Origin: Ekhidna sp.
GTDB lineage: Bacteria > Bacteroidota > Bacteroidia > Cytophagales > Cyclobacteriaceae
Assembly (NCBI GenBank): GCA_014323825.1
Contig: JACONI010000105.1
Location: 1 to 55,713 of the forward strand
Direction: 5' to 3'
DNA length: 55,713 nt
The notes under the pieces are model-generated. The model was not told where the DNA came from, ran no database searches, and was given only the letters and a program-made list of their open reading frames with translations. Position numbers and translations under genes: made by a program. This document shows positions 28,459 through 37,839 of this stretch, piece after piece; the stretch's first letter is position 1; each line of letters opens with the position of its first letter.

Positions 28459-30808
28459 CAATGCCTTCTGCTAATTCAGGTACGCTTTCAATAAGCGGAT
28501 GCCCCGACTTATTCCTTTTTCCACTGTCAAACTGTAGTATCAATGCCGGCAGCACCACAACGTTCGTAATCATTGCGAAAAATAACGTGATTGAGGTAAG
28601 TTTTCCCAGAGCGATGGTACCTCCAAATTCGGAAAGAACAAAAATGATAAACCCACAGAACAGGATAATTGAAGTGTAGATCATACTAGACCCTGTCTCC
28701 CTGATACTCCGACTAATCGCTTCCGGCACATTAAATTCTTTTGCAAGAAGTTCCTGACGATATTTGGCCAAAAAGTGAATTGAGTCATCCACGGAAATAC
28801 CAAAAACAATACTAAAGATCAATGCGGTACTGGGCTTTAACGGGATTCCAAAGAATCCCATAATTCCGGCTGTTATCAATAACGGAATAATATTGGGAAT
28901 GATTGATACGACAACCATTTTAATATTTCTGAAAAGGAGTCCCATAATAATGGCGATAATCAGAAAAGCCATGAGCATTGATGTGAGTAAGTTCTCAATC
29001 AGGAACTTATTTCCCTTGATAAACATCAACGTTGTGCCAGTCACATTAACATCCATCTTCGAATCACTAAAGATGGAATCGATCTGAGGAGCTATTACGT
29101 CATTGACCAATGAGTCGAGCTTATTAGAGCCAATATCAGCCATTTTTAAGGAGATCCTTACGTATTGACCTGTTGAATCAATGAAAGATTGGGATAATTC
29201 TTCAGTTTCTCCTTCACTTAAATATCTCATGATAAATCCGAGATCCCGATTAGAGGGCAGCGAATAAAAGTCAGCACTTTGGTTATAAAATGCTTGCCGT
29301 GCTGCTTTTGCAAAGCTGACAACGGAGACCGGCTGAGAAATCCCATTTATTGAAGAAATAAAGCCTTCGAATTCATCGATTTTTCTAAGGTTTTTAAGAT
29401 TTTGAACACCTTTTTTATAACCTGTATCTACGATTACTTCCAGAGGCATCACGCCGCTAAAGTTTCGCTCAAAGAACTTTAAATCGTTTTTTAGCGGGCT
29501 ATTCTCCGGAATATCATCAACCATATAAGAAACCGCCTTGATCTTGGTTAATCCAAAAGCTGAAATACCGATAACTGCCAGTGTCAGGGTAAAAATGGCA
29601 GGTCTCATCTTATGAACAAGCAAGTCTATCTTCTTAATTATCCAATCGAGTATTTTGAATTTTAAGTGCTTTAGCTGTTTTTGTGAAGGTGGTTTATAAA
29701 GAGAAAATACACCCGGAATCAGAATAATGCTTACGATGAACGTTGCCATGATGTTGATTCCGGCTACAATTCCGAACTCTACCAACACATTTATTCTCGT
29801 TGTTATCAAGACGAAGAAACCTACTGCTGTAGTCAGATTAGTAATAAATGTAACCACTCCAATCTTTCTGATAATACGACTTAATGCCTTCATTTGATCT
29901 CCATGCTCACTGAATTCGTGATGGTACTTATTAAGCATGTAGACACTGTTGGGTATCCCAATTACAACTATAATGGGAGGAATAAGTCCTGTAAGCAGTG
30001 TGATTTTAAAACCCAGTAATGCCAATGTTCCCATGACCCAAATCACGACTACCCCAATGATAATGAGCGGGAAAAATACTGCTTTGAAGGATTTAAAAAA
30101 GAGAAACAGTATTATCCCGGTGACTATCAGAGACAAAACCAAGAACATGTTTAGTTCAGCTTTCACTTTGCTTGTTGTGATGGAACGGGAGTAAGGCAGA
30201 CCGGCAAAGTGCATGTTTATCCCTGTTTCCTCTTCAAACTTTTCACCTTGCTCGATGATGTAACTAACCAGTTGATCTCTGTTTTTAGAGTTTAGAATAT
30301 CTTTTTTTATAGTTATAAGAACCAGCGTAGCCCCATTATTAGCGTTGATAAGCTGTCCACTATAGAACTTTAAGTCCGCTATACCGGCGAGAAGACTATC
30401 TAAAACTTTTTGGTTTTCGGGGATTTTTTCAAATACGGGTTTTAATTCAAAAACTTTTTTTTGATTGTTCTTTTCAAGCTTTTGGAGGTTGGGAATTCCT
30501 AAGACGTTCCGAATTTCATCCTTTGCTTCCAGATTGGAAACCATCTGGCTGTACCGGGTAAAATTTTCCAGTTCATAAACACTGCTATCCTGTAACCCTA
30601 TTGCCATAACGTTACCATCCTCTCCGAATGTTTCTCTGAACTGTTTGAAGTAGACCATGTCAGGATCTTTCTCCGGAACAATATTGGCCAAATCGTAAGA
30701 CCATTTAATATTTGTTGATTGATAGCCCATAAAGACCGTAATGACAGTCAAAATGACCATCAAAGTGATACGAAAACGGAGGATTGTATGTGCTAGCCTA
30801 GACCACAT
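28406..30808 (-). CDS. RND/MMPL-family transporter
   Basis: This 800-residue inner membrane protein has the duplicated RND topology: one helix near residue 15 and a periplasmic loop, a block of five helices (about 215-370), a second single helix near 410 and loop, and a final block (about 620-770). A GISVDDSIHFLAKYR motif follows the helix-4 position of the second half, typical of MMPL/sterol-sensing-like exporters. Such proteins move lipids or other hydrophobic compounds using the proton gradient; the substrate is unknown. It heads the transcription unit with ileS and lspA and has a good promoter. Its 3' end overlaps the ileS start by about 50 bp. Confidence 0.87.
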   Translation of the reverse strand: MWSRLAHTILRFRITLMVILTVITVFMGYQSTNIKWSYDLANIVPEKDPDMVYFKQFRETFGEDGNVMAIGLQDSSVYELENFTRYSQMVSNLEAKDEIRNVLGIPNLQKLEKNNQKKVFELKPVFEKIPENQKVLDSLLAGIADLKFYSGQLINANNGATLVLITIKKDILNSKNRDQLVSYIIEQGEKFEEETGINMHFAGLPYSRSITTSKVKAELNMFLVLSLIVTGIILFLFFKSFKAVFFPLIIIGVVVIWVMGTLALLGFKITLLTGLIPPIIVVIGIPNSVYMLNKYHHEFSEHGDQMKALSRIIRKIGVVTFITNLTTAVGFFVLITTRINVLVEFGIVAGINIMATFIVSIILIPGVFSLYKPPSQKQLKHLKFKILDWIIKKIDLLVHKMRPAIFTLTLAVIGISAFGLTKIKAVSYMVDDIPENSPLKNDLKFFERNFSGVMPLEVIVDTGYKKGVQNLKNLRKIDEFEGFISSINGISQPVSVVSFAKAARQAFYNQSADFYSLPSNRDLGFIMRYLSEGETEELSQSFIDSTGQYVRISLKMADIGSNKLDSLVNDVIAPQIDSIFSDSKMDVNVTGTTLMFIKGNKFLIENLLTSMLMAFLIIAIIMGLLFRNIKMVVVSIIPNIIPLLITAGIMGFFGIPLKPSTALIFSIVFGISVDDSIHFLAKYRQELLAKEFNVPEAISRSIRETGSSMIYTSIILFCGFIIFVLSEFGGTIALGKLTSITLFFAMITNVVVLPALILQFDSGKRNKSGHPLIESVPELAEGIDENEKRNKLRTITREIS

Positions 30809-30823
30809 AGATTAAATGAGGCA

Positions 30824-30853
30824 CAAAAGTAATCTTTTAGAGGTTAGAATCAA
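30824..30853 (-). promoter_or_regulatory. Bacteroidota-type promoter for the RND-ileS-lspA unit
   Basis: On the minus strand TTG (30851-30853) is separated by 19 nt from TACTTTTG (30824-30831), which matches the TAnnTTTG -7 element with consensus-like spacing. It lies 16 bp before the ATG at 30808, predicting a very short leader. Confidence 0.6.
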
Positions 30854-30927
30854 GGTTTACAAGGGTTTGGATAGCTACTGCTGTAATTTAAAATTTGAAT
30901 AAGCTACTTTTATGAAAAAACTAAATA

Positions 30928-31296
30928 ATGCCTAAAATCAGAATTAACTCTGTTCAGTGTATTACCCCTGATGAAGCAGACAAAGATGAGGTGTATCTTA
31001 AGAAAGACGGACATAAAATCTGGCCTCCCGGTGAACTTTACCGTCGATTAGATACCGGAGATATGGAGAAGGTAAGTCTTGATCTTGAAATCGAAAAGGG
31101 CTGGAATGAAATAGAGATTTGGGATTTTGATTTTATAAGCCCGAATGACAAGTTAGGAGTGTTTAAATTCAGAGTAGACGAATCTCCGGGGAAGCACTCA
31201 ACAACTATGACCCTGCTTGAAAAAAATAGTACGGCCAACTATGTGCTCTATTGGGAAATTTTAGACGAGGAAGAGGGAGAATTTGCTGATGACTAA
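30928..31296 (+). CDS. Small acidic protein, possibly C2-like
   Basis: This is a 122-residue cytoplasmic-looking protein with no signal peptide or membrane helix. It is rich in Asp and Glu, with a repeated pattern of short beta strands (KVSLDLEIEKGWNEIEIWD, then DKLGVFKFRVDE) that resembles C2-type calcium- or lipid-binding folds. Homology to a named family is not certain. It is divergent from the RND gene and convergent with dgt, whose stop overlaps its own by 4 bp. I cannot assign a function. Confidence 0.65.
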   Translation: MPKIRINSVQCITPDEADKDEVYLKKDGHKIWPPGELYRRLDTGDMEKVSLDLEIEKGWNEIEIWDFDFISPNDKLGVFKFRVDESPGKHSTTMTLLEKNSTANYVLYWEILDEEEGEFADD

Positions 31297-32621
31297 ACAG
31301 GTAGTCTAAATCCTTTTAAAATTTGATAAAGTCGGACAGCATGTGAATCTGTAAGGCCGCTGATAAAGTCAATAATTACTTGAAGCATTTCGTAAACAGA
31401 ATTTTGCCTATTGAGCAAAACCTCATATTCTTCAGGGAGCAATCGTAAAGTCGACTTTTGCCTTAGTGAAGGGCTCTCAAAATAACGAAAATATGCAGCC
31501 GTAGCAAAAGCTTCCATAAGATGATCGATGACTTCAAACCCTCCGGCCTCCTTTTCAAGCACGAGTTTGGAACGGTAAATCTTCGAAATAGATAAATCCA
31601 TGATTTTATTCAATGCTTCAGAGGAGGGAATTAAACTGGTAAGATCAGCATCGAAGCTTCCTCTCATCAGCTCTGCTTCTTTGTCCTGAAAAATATTTGA
31701 ACATTGAGCAACTAACTGATTGATGGCCATCGCTCTTAAAATCCCTAGCTTTCCGTTCAATGAAGAGACTCGGTTTAGTTTTTTATCTGAAAAATCATCA
31801 CCAATTATTTCTGCCAAAAGGTGTTTGAACTCCTCAAAACCTACTAATCCTAACCGACAGCCGTCTTCAAGGTCAATGACGTGATAGCAGATATCATCAG
31901 CAGCCTCTACCAAGAAGGCGAGCGGGTGTCTGCTCCATTTTCCCTCGCCAAGTTTGACAAGTTCAAGTTCCGATGCCAACTCGGAAAACAATGAATGATC
32001 ACTTTGATAATACCCGAATTTTTTCTGACTCTTTCTTCCGCTCTCTTTATCCGTTGAGGAGGAGATTGGATACTTTGTAAAAGCACCTAAAGTAGCGTAT
32101 GTTACTCTCAGTCCGTTATTCTTGCCGCTTAGAATTCTGATCCCCTGTGCATTTCCTTCAAAAGTGGTTAGATCCTTCCATTCTTTTTCAGTGACTTTGT
32201 CTTTGAAAAATCGTCCTTTTTTATTCGTCAGAAAAAAAGAGGAGATGCCATCTTCTCCGGAGTGCCCAAAAGGAGGATTTCCCATGTCATGTGCCAGGGC
32301 AGCGGCCCCAACGATGGCTCCAAAATCGTGAACAGAATATCCTCGTTTTCTCAGTTCCGGATATTTTTTTAAGAGAAATGCACCTGCACTCTTTCCTAAT
32401 GATCTGCCAACGCTGGATACTTCTAAACTATGTGTTAGCCGCGTATGAACAAAATCATCCTCCGGAAGCGGGAAAACTTGGGTCTTGTCCTGGAGCTTCC
32501 TGAACGGGTGCGAAAAAACGATACGATCAAAATCCTGTTCAAATCGACTTCTGGTCGCGTCGTGGGCAGGCAACTTTCGTTCACCCGGTCGTTTATGGGA
32601 AAGGAGTCTTATCCAATTCAT
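31293..32621 (-). CDS. dgt: Deoxyguanosine triphosphate triphosphohydrolase (dGTPase)
   Basis: This 442-residue HD-domain enzyme hydrolyses dGTP to deoxyguanosine and triphosphate. The metal-binding HD signature is present: His64 in TRLTHSLEVS and His111-Asp112 in ALAHDMGNPPFGHSGE, with a later Asp in EAADDICYHVIDLEDG. The N-terminal RSRFEQDFDRIVFSHPFR motif is a family landmark, and length is normal. dGTPases can influence dNTP pools and phage susceptibility. Here dgt is adjacent to a restriction-modification operon, but it is more likely a native housekeeping gene beside the insertion. Confidence 0.92.
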   Translation of the reverse strand: MNWIRLLSHKRPGERKLPAHDATRSRFEQDFDRIVFSHPFRKLQDKTQVFPLPEDDFVHTRLTHSLEVSSVGRSLGKSAGAFLLKKYPELRKRGYSVHDFGAIVGAAALAHDMGNPPFGHSGEDGISSFFLTNKKGRFFKDKVTEKEWKDLTTFEGNAQGIRILSGKNNGLRVTYATLGAFTKYPISSSTDKESGRKSQKKFGYYQSDHSLFSELASELELVKLGEGKWSRHPLAFLVEAADDICYHVIDLEDGCRLGLVGFEEFKHLLAEIIGDDFSDKKLNRVSSLNGKLGILRAMAINQLVAQCSNIFQDKEAELMRGSFDADLTSLIPSSEALNKIMDLSISKIYRSKLVLEKEAGGFEVIDHLMEAFATAAYFRYFESPSLRQKSTLRLLPEEYEVLLNRQNSVYEMLQVIIDFISGLTDSHAVRLYQILKGFRLPV

Positions 32622-32732
32622 GCTTGAAAATTAGGACTTTCCGGCAAGATCGAAAGCCTGCGAAGTGTGAAACAGGTTAATGGATATTTTCTTTGAATTT
32701 AATGAAAAGTAGCAAAACTTTAATCGTTGTTT

Positions 32733-33731
32733 TTATACCCATTTTTGGCTGATGGTGTTTTCATATTTTGCTTCGGGTTCCATTGCTAATCTAAGCTGTC
32801 CATTATGTCTCTGTTTGTTCTCTTTTTTGTCTTTTATAAATTCATTTAAAGCACACGCGACAAATTCACCAAGTTTTACGGGTACTGCATTTCCAATGAT
32901 TTGTTCAAGATTTGTTTTTGACCCTTTAAAAATGAACTCCTTCGGAAATGATTGAATATAACTTCTTTCAATTGTTGTTAATGGTCGAATGTTTTCTGAT
33001 ACGTCTGTAGTATCTCCCGGATGTTTTGGATACCCCGCTGGAATAGGTCTATTAACACCTCTTACTGTCGGGCTTGGTTCGTAAATACTAAAAACACCAC
33101 GTCTTTTGTAGCTCCTCGGGTGGCGATAATAATGTTCTATTCCAAGTGATTTGCCTAGATAGTCAAAAATGGTCATTTGTTCTTTTGAAAGGTTCTTAGT
33201 GAAATAAGGCAATAAAAAATCATCTATTTCACCTAAGCACCCGACCATAAAAAACCGTTTTCTCGCTTGTGGTACACCACAATAACTTGCATCAAGAACG
33301 TCCATACTTATGCCATAGCCTGCACTTTTTAATGTTTTGACAGCTTCCTTTAGGATTCTACTTTTTTTAATTCGCTCAACATTTTCCATCACGAAGTATT
33401 GAGGTCTTACGGCTCTTACAATTTCCGCATATGATATCGTTAAGTCAGCTCTACCAAGAGTATCGTCTCTTTTACCTGCACTTGAAAAGTCTTGACAAGG
33501 CGGACCACCAATAATTAGATTCGGATTTAGTTCTTTTATGAATTCTTTACTTTCTTCATTTCCAAGGTCAAAATCATAAATGGGATGGTTAAAATTGTCC
33601 TTGTAAACTTCAACAGCGGGTTTCCAATTGTCAAATGCTGCTACTATTTCAAAGCCCGCATTCCGGAATCCTAACGACATTCCACCGCAACCTGAGAATA
33701 AATCAATCGTTCTTATTTTATCTTTCTCCAT
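32733..33731 (-). CDS. Type II DNA cytosine-5 methyltransferase
   Basis: This 332-residue m5C methylase protects the recognition sequence of its partner nuclease. Motifs are visible in order: I (DLFSGCGGMSLGF), IV with catalytic Cys79 (GGPPCQDFS), VI (MENVERI, Glu116), VIII (QARKRFFMVG) and X (IIGNAVPVKLGEFVA). The target recognition region lies between about residues 180 and 270. Its start overlaps the stop of the upstream nuclease gene by one base (33731), so the nuclease is translated first. The gene sits between dgt and trpS and is probably an acquired island with its partner. Confidence 0.92.
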   Translation of the reverse strand: MEKDKIRTIDLFSGCGGMSLGFRNAGFEIVAAFDNWKPAVEVYKDNFNHPIYDFDLGNEESKEFIKELNPNLIIGGPPCQDFSSAGKRDDTLGRADLTISYAEIVRAVRPQYFVMENVERIKKSRILKEAVKTLKSAGYGISMDVLDASYCGVPQARKRFFMVGCLGEIDDFLLPYFTKNLSKEQMTIFDYLGKSLGIEHYYRHPRSYKRRGVFSIYEPSPTVRGVNRPIPAGYPKHPGDTTDVSENIRPLTTIERSYIQSFPKEFIFKGSKTNLEQIIGNAVPVKLGEFVACALNEFIKDKKENKQRHNGQLRLAMEPEAKYENTISQKWV

Positions 33732-34804
33732 TATTCAAAAAGTTCCGGCGAGTTATAAATGATAGCATCAAATCTTCTTTCAGGGCTTAAAAGATTTTGT
33801 CCGCCACCTAAAATAATATTTTTGATTTCTTCTTTAGTAATCCTTGGATGATGCAATTCTTCACAGTCCATATAAGGATGGGTGACTATACCGCTAACTG
33901 CAAATGCTTTGTCATTTTTTGTGTTATACGAAAGTTCGTCAATAATTTTTGCATGATTAAATTGCCCACTGATTGAAAAATCATAGAGCATTTTAAATAA
34001 CCATATGATTGTCCTTATTTGACGAGTAATTCTATTGTTTGATGATAATTCACCCCTTGCAACATCAAGGAATAGTTGAGTAAATGCAAAGTTCGACCAA
34101 ACAAAAACATCTAGGCAGTTCTCTGCAAGTGCAGGAGATTTTCCGAGTGTCTTCCATATAGGCTGCATTAAAATTGGCTCTTGCTTGTCAAGTATTGATA
34201 ATGTGATTGAATCAATAATTTCAAGCATTTGAGGCAAGTAAGACCAAATGTTTGTACCTTCCGTCCAATCATCTATTTTCTCAAAGTCAGTAGAAAAGTG
34301 AGAGCGTATGTCGTCTAGTTTGTCCCGAAAGTTGAATGCTATACTACAAGCAAGATAGACTATAGTATCTGGTCTAATTACAATCTCAGTTCCATACTTA
34401 TTTTCTGAAAGTTCACACGTTGCATTATCAGGTAAAGCGGTAAGTTTAATTTCTATTGGTTTCAGCGCCTGTCCACTACTTTTTCTTTGAGTAACTAAAT
34501 CTACTCTTGGAAGATGTCCGATTAATAGTTGTTCGTATGGAGTATAAGCAGACTCAAAAGAGTAAAACAAATCATTTGCAGTTGGAGCAAGTCCGAAAAA
34601 GTCAGGAGTTGATAATTTCCGGTGAACTACTTTTAAGTCATTATTTAAAGTCAAATAAATATTTTCAAATTTCTTACTGTCCAAATAGGCTGATAGTGCT
34701 GCCGGAAAAGATGAATTAAATTGATTCTTTCCCCAAGTGTTTTTATTGGTAAAATCTCTGTTTGAGTGCTTTATTCCGTATAATCCGGGATTATCTGCAT
34801 TCAT
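33731..34804 (-). CDS. Type II restriction endonuclease, HindVP-like family
   Basis: The protein has 357 residues. The N-terminus (GLYGIKHSNRDFTNKNTWGK, then QFNSSFPAAL) resembles the HindVP restriction endonuclease family, members of which cut GRCGYC. A PD-(D/E)xK-type active site is readable as Asp102 in LPRVDLV and Glu118-x-Lys120 in PIEIKLTALPDN. It is paired with the m5C methylase immediately downstream, supporting a complete type II system. Specificity is inferred from my memory of the family and has not been aligned. No separate controller (C) protein gene is present. Confidence 0.8.
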   Translation of the reverse strand: MNADNPGLYGIKHSNRDFTNKNTWGKNQFNSSFPAALSAYLDSKKFENIYLTLNNDLKVVHRKLSTPDFFGLAPTANDLFYSFESAYTPYEQLLIGHLPRVDLVTQRKSSGQALKPIEIKLTALPDNATCELSENKYGTEIVIRPDTIVYLACSIAFNFRDKLDDIRSHFSTDFEKIDDWTEGTNIWSYLPQMLEIIDSITLSILDKQEPILMQPIWKTLGKSPALAENCLDVFVWSNFAFTQLFLDVARGELSSNNRITRQIRTIIWLFKMLYDFSISGQFNHAKIIDELSYNTKNDKAFAVSGIVTHPYMDCEELHHPRITKEEIKNIILGGGQNLLSPERRFDAIIYNSPELFE

Positions 34805-35032
34805 CAGTTTAATTTATTTCTGTCGCAATTTAGTATTTTTCATATTGTACCCAACAACCTTTATATAGTGTCGTAGCATCTTGAGGAGTGGCTACGCACT
34901 GTATATATTAGTTATACACAATGTTATATTATTCTAAATTTTTCTTTAACCAATCAGACACTTCGTCTCCTAACCCAAACCAAGCGGCAGGAGCATTAAC
35001 GGCGCTTCATATTACGTGGAACCCGAATTAAA
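34805..35032. other. Island boundary with an attC-like hairpin and a gene stub
   Basis: The stretch separates the restriction operon from trpS. At 34849-34917 an imperfect palindrome has ACCCAAC at one end and GTTATAC at the other, with internal arms around GTAGC and GCTAC. On the minus strand, 34929-35003 reads NAPAAWFGLGDEVSDWLKKN and then LE before a stop, without an upstream start. This looks like the C-terminal tail of a lost gene. Confidence 0.4.
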
Positions 35033-36004
35033 TCAAGAAAATCCCAGTTTAATTTTTACTTTTTCAAGTGTGCTTTGAGCAATTTCAGATGCCTCCTCTT
35101 CACCTTTTTTCAATTCCGCTTCCAATTCTGTCAAGTTATCCATGTAATACTGATATTTTTCTCTTTCCCATGTAAAGTTTTCAAGTAATAATTCGAAGAG
35201 TTCCTGCTTCGCATGGCCATAGCCATAATTTCCACCCTCATACTTTTTTCTCATATCAGAGACCCGATTTTCCGGTGCCAGTAATTGATAAATTGCAAAA
35301 ACGTTACAGGTGTCCGGGTTTTTTGGTTCCTCCAGCGGTATGCTGTCTGTCACTATTTGCATCACGTTTTTTCGGAGTTCTTTCTCGGGAAGAAATACGT
35401 CAATAATATTTCCGTAGCTCTTGCTCATCTTCTGTCCGTCTGTGCCCGGAACTGTCATCACCTCCTTGTTGATAAGTACTTCCGGGATAACGAATGTCTC
35501 TCCATATTGATGGTTGAATGAAGCGGCCATATCACGTGTCATTTCAAGATGCTGCTTTTGATCTTTACCTACCGGTACATAATCCGCATCGTATAAAAGA
35601 ATATCCGAAGCCATTAATACCGGATAAATAAAAAGTCCCGCATTTATATCAGAAAGCCTGTCGGCTTTATCTTTAAACGAATGTGCATTTGCCAACATGG
35701 GATAAGGTGTAAAGCAGCTTAGATACCATGTGAGTTCTGCACAGGCAGGTATCCTCGATTGTCTGTAAAATACATTTTTAGTCGTATTGAAGCCACAAGC
35801 TAACCAGGCGGCTGCCACGGCGTTTACATTTTTTTTTCTAAGTCGGCTGTCCTTTATGGTCGTAAGTGAGTGCATGTCCGCAATAAAGAAGAATGATTCG
35901 TTTCCTTCTTTTTTAGATAGTGCTATCGCTGGCTTTATTACCCCCAGAATGTTTCCTAAGTGGGGCTTCCCGGAACTTTGAATGCCTGTAAGTATTCTGG
36001 CCAT
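35033..36004 (-). CDS. trpS: Tryptophanyl-tRNA synthetase
   Basis: This class I synthetase of 323 residues from ATG 36004 charges tRNA-Trp. The HIGH-like motif is PHLG (residues 14-17) in GIQSSGKPHLGN, and the KMSKS loop is at residues 192-196 (QKMSKSYGN). The conserved PVGKDQKQHLEMTRD segment, which binds tryptophan and ATP, is present. An in-frame upstream start at 36022 would add six residues. It is divergent from the DUF1573 gene with only 75 bp between starts. The gene lies between two restriction-modification operons. Confidence 0.94.
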   Translation of the reverse strand: MARILTGIQSSGKPHLGNILGVIKPAIALSKKEGNESFFFIADMHSLTTIKDSRLRKKNVNAVAAAWLACGFNTTKNVFYRQSRIPACAELTWYLSCFTPYPMLANAHSFKDKADRLSDINAGLFIYPVLMASDILLYDADYVPVGKDQKQHLEMTRDMAASFNHQYGETFVIPEVLINKEVMTVPGTDGQKMSKSYGNIIDVFLPEKELRKNVMQIVTDSIPLEEPKNPDTCNVFAIYQLLAPENRVSDMRKKYEGGNYGYGHAKQELFELLLENFTWEREKYQYYMDNLTELEAELKKGEEEASEIAQSTLEKVKIKLGFS

Positions 36005-36019
36005 TAATAAAAATTTGTG

Positions 36020-36027
36020 CAAACCTA
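36020..36027 (-). promoter_or_regulatory. Possible -7 element of trpS
   Basis: On the minus strand the sequence reads TAGGTTTG, a full match to TAnnTTTG, 16 bp before the trpS ATG. No clear TTG at the expected -33 distance is seen, so this is a partial promoter call. Confidence 0.35.
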
Positions 36028-36079
36028 TATAATTTGGCCCCGTAAAAAACTGAGATACAAAGTCAAAACAATATTTAGC

Positions 36080-37138
36080 ATGAAATTTATAGTAAGTGCT
36101 TTAATCATTCTGAGTTTTCTTCCCATTCAGGCGCAAACAAAGATAAAATTTGAAGAGGTTGATTATGATTTTGGTGAGATTAGAGAAGAGAATGGTTATG
36201 CAGAACACACATTTTACTTTATAAATGAAGGTGACAGTCCGGTCAGGATTACTAATGTTAAAGCATCGTGTGGTTGTACAACTCCCGGTTGGACAAAAGA
36301 GGAGGTGATGCCGGGAGACTCGGGATTTGTAAAGGCAAGTTACAACCCCAGAAACAGACCGGGGAAATTCAGAAAATCATTAAGAATAACGGCTTCAGAC
36401 ACTGCTTCCAATCAAACGCTCTACATACAAGGCGCTGTTAAGCCAAAGCCGAAGTCACCTGAAGAGCAATTTCCCATACTTGCCGGAGACTTTAGATTGG
36501 AGTACCAAACGCTCAACTTTGGAAAGATAACCACCGAAAAACCGATCACTAAATCCTTTGATATTTATAATGGGAGCGACTCCTTAACCCGGCTTTCTTC
36601 TGATAGCTTTTTCCCGGAACACTTAACTGCTGAGTTATCTCCATCAACCTTACAATCGGGAGAAGCGGGCAATTTAAATCTGACTTATTATCCGATTAAA
36701 AAAAAGGATTTCGGCTTTGTAAGTGACAACATTAAACTCGGCAATGACGAGGGGAAGAGTATTTCAGTAATGGCGATCATTGAGGAGTACTTCCCCGAAA
36801 TGACTGCCGAAGCGTTGGGTCAAGCTCCAAAGCTGGAGTTACCGAACCAGATCTTTGATTTTGGAGAAGTGACTCGGGGAACTATCATTGAGACAACTTT
36901 TGAATTAAAGAACATCGGGGAGGAAACATTGGAATTACGTGCAATTAAGTCAAACTGTGATTGTGTAACCTACGAGTTCAAGAATAAAGCGATTAAAAAG
37001 GGAAAGAGCAGGCAGTTAAAAGCGATCTTTGATACTTCTGATTTGAGAGGAAATCAATATAAAAGCCTGACTGTTTATTCCAATGATCCTGTTAATCCGA
37101 CACAGATAATAACCTTGAGAGGAAAGGTAGAAAAGTAG
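36080..37138 (+). CDS. DUF1573-domain secreted protein with two Ig-like repeats
   Basis: The protein has 352 residues from ATG 36080, which opens a signal peptide (MKFIVSALIILSFLPIQAQ); the longer frame from 36017 places 21 residues before it. Two DUF1573 units are visible. The first (about residues 22-120) contains FGEIREENGYAEHTFYFIN and the CGCTTP motif. The second, near the C-terminus, contains FGEVTRGTIIETTFELKN and a related CDCVTYEF motif. DUF1573 domains are Ig-like, common in secreted Bacteroidota proteins, and of unknown role. It is divergent from trpS. Confidence 0.85.
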   Translation: MKFIVSALIILSFLPIQAQTKIKFEEVDYDFGEIREENGYAEHTFYFINEGDSPVRITNVKASCGCTTPGWTKEEVMPGDSGFVKASYNPRNRPGKFRKSLRITASDTASNQTLYIQGAVKPKPKSPEEQFPILAGDFRLEYQTLNFGKITTEKPITKSFDIYNGSDSLTRLSSDSFFPEHLTAELSPSTLQSGEAGNLNLTYYPIKKKDFGFVSDNIKLGNDEGKSISVMAIIEEYFPEMTAEALGQAPKLELPNQIFDFGEVTRGTIIETTFELKNIGEETLELRAIKSNCDCVTYEFKNKAIKKGKSRQLKAIFDTSDLRGNQYKSLTVYSNDPVNPTQIITLRGKVEK

Positions 37139-37181
37139 GAGGGGAGTTTATTTGACACGATCTATTAAACGATGTAAATAG

Positions 37182-37210
37182 GATGAAAATCAAAGTATCG
37201 GATTTTCATC
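37182..37210 (+). terminator. Hairpin after the DUF1573 gene
   Basis: GATGAAAATC and GATTTTCATC form 10-bp perfect arms with a 9-nt loop. Outer TGACAC and GTGTCA segments can extend the structure, and TGTTTTTTC follows. It lies between convergent genes and could terminate both. Confidence 0.55.
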
Positions 37211-37251
37211 ATCTGTGTCATGTTTTTTCACTATGTTGAACAATGTGCTTT

Positions 37252-37839
37252 TTATTTAAACTCTAATTTCATGTACTCTCTTGCTGTGTTCATTTCCTCT
37301 TCTTGGAGGTTTGAAATGTCAACCACGGCACCGTATTCAATAAAAATATCGTAGAACTTATAATAGTCCCGTCCCCAGTATATCATAGCGCATGACATGG
37401 GTGCTCCTTTACCTGTATTCAACCCATTTTCAAGAAATTTTAGTCTTGTATCATATAGAAAACAAATGGCTCTTGCTTGTCCGAAAACGCTCTGTTTCCA
37501 GTGTCCGGTATTTGTCGCAACGGGAACCAGAGCCAATATTTCTGCCCCGTATTTTTTATGTGTCAATGCACATTTTGCCAACCAATTTTTAATGGTCGTC
37601 CCTCTTGTTCTGTCAGCACCGTATGGTGGATTCATATAAACTGTCGGGTAGTTCCAATCTTCTTTTAATCCGTCATTGTGCGGCAGCATGAACTCTGTTG
37701 CAGCACGAACTATTGAATGCTCGTTTGAACATGGGTCTAATCCAATAGAGCCCCCAAAAAATCGCTTGATTGCTTTTACGTATTTGTGGGGTGTTCCCCA
37801 GCTTTGACTTTGAGAATTTACTGTTCTACCTGCGCTCAT
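37252..37839 (-). CDS. Phage-type DNA N6-adenine methyltransferase
   Basis: This 195-residue methylase is of the short phage Dam-like family. The catalytic NPPY motif is Asn70-Tyr73 in VYMNPPYGAD. A SAM-site equivalent is the GLDPCSNEH segment near residue 33. The N-terminal SWGTPHKYV matches the usual beginning of this family, and ALVPVATNTGHW lies in the C-terminal half. It overlaps the upstream nuclease gene by 4 bp, so the pair is a candidate type II restriction-modification system in which the methylase protects adenine. The family is most often found in prophages without a nuclease, so a coupled nuclease is notable. Confidence 0.85.
   Translation of the reverse strand: MSAGRTVNSQSQSWGTPHKYVKAIKRFFGGSIGLDPCSNEHSIVRAATEFMLPHNDGLKEDWNYPTVYMNPPYGADRTRGTTIKNWLAKCALTHKKYGAEILALVPVATNTGHWKQSVFGQARAICFLYDTRLKFLENGLNTGKGAPMSCAMIYWGRDYYKFYDIFIEYGAVVDISNLQEEEMNTAREYMKLEFK

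Noticed and set aside
34980-35030. Similarity of a TTACGTGGAACC-like stretch here to TTATGTGGAACC near 44960
   Set aside because: Only about 20 of 28 bases match in A/T-rich DNA; not enough to claim a shared element.
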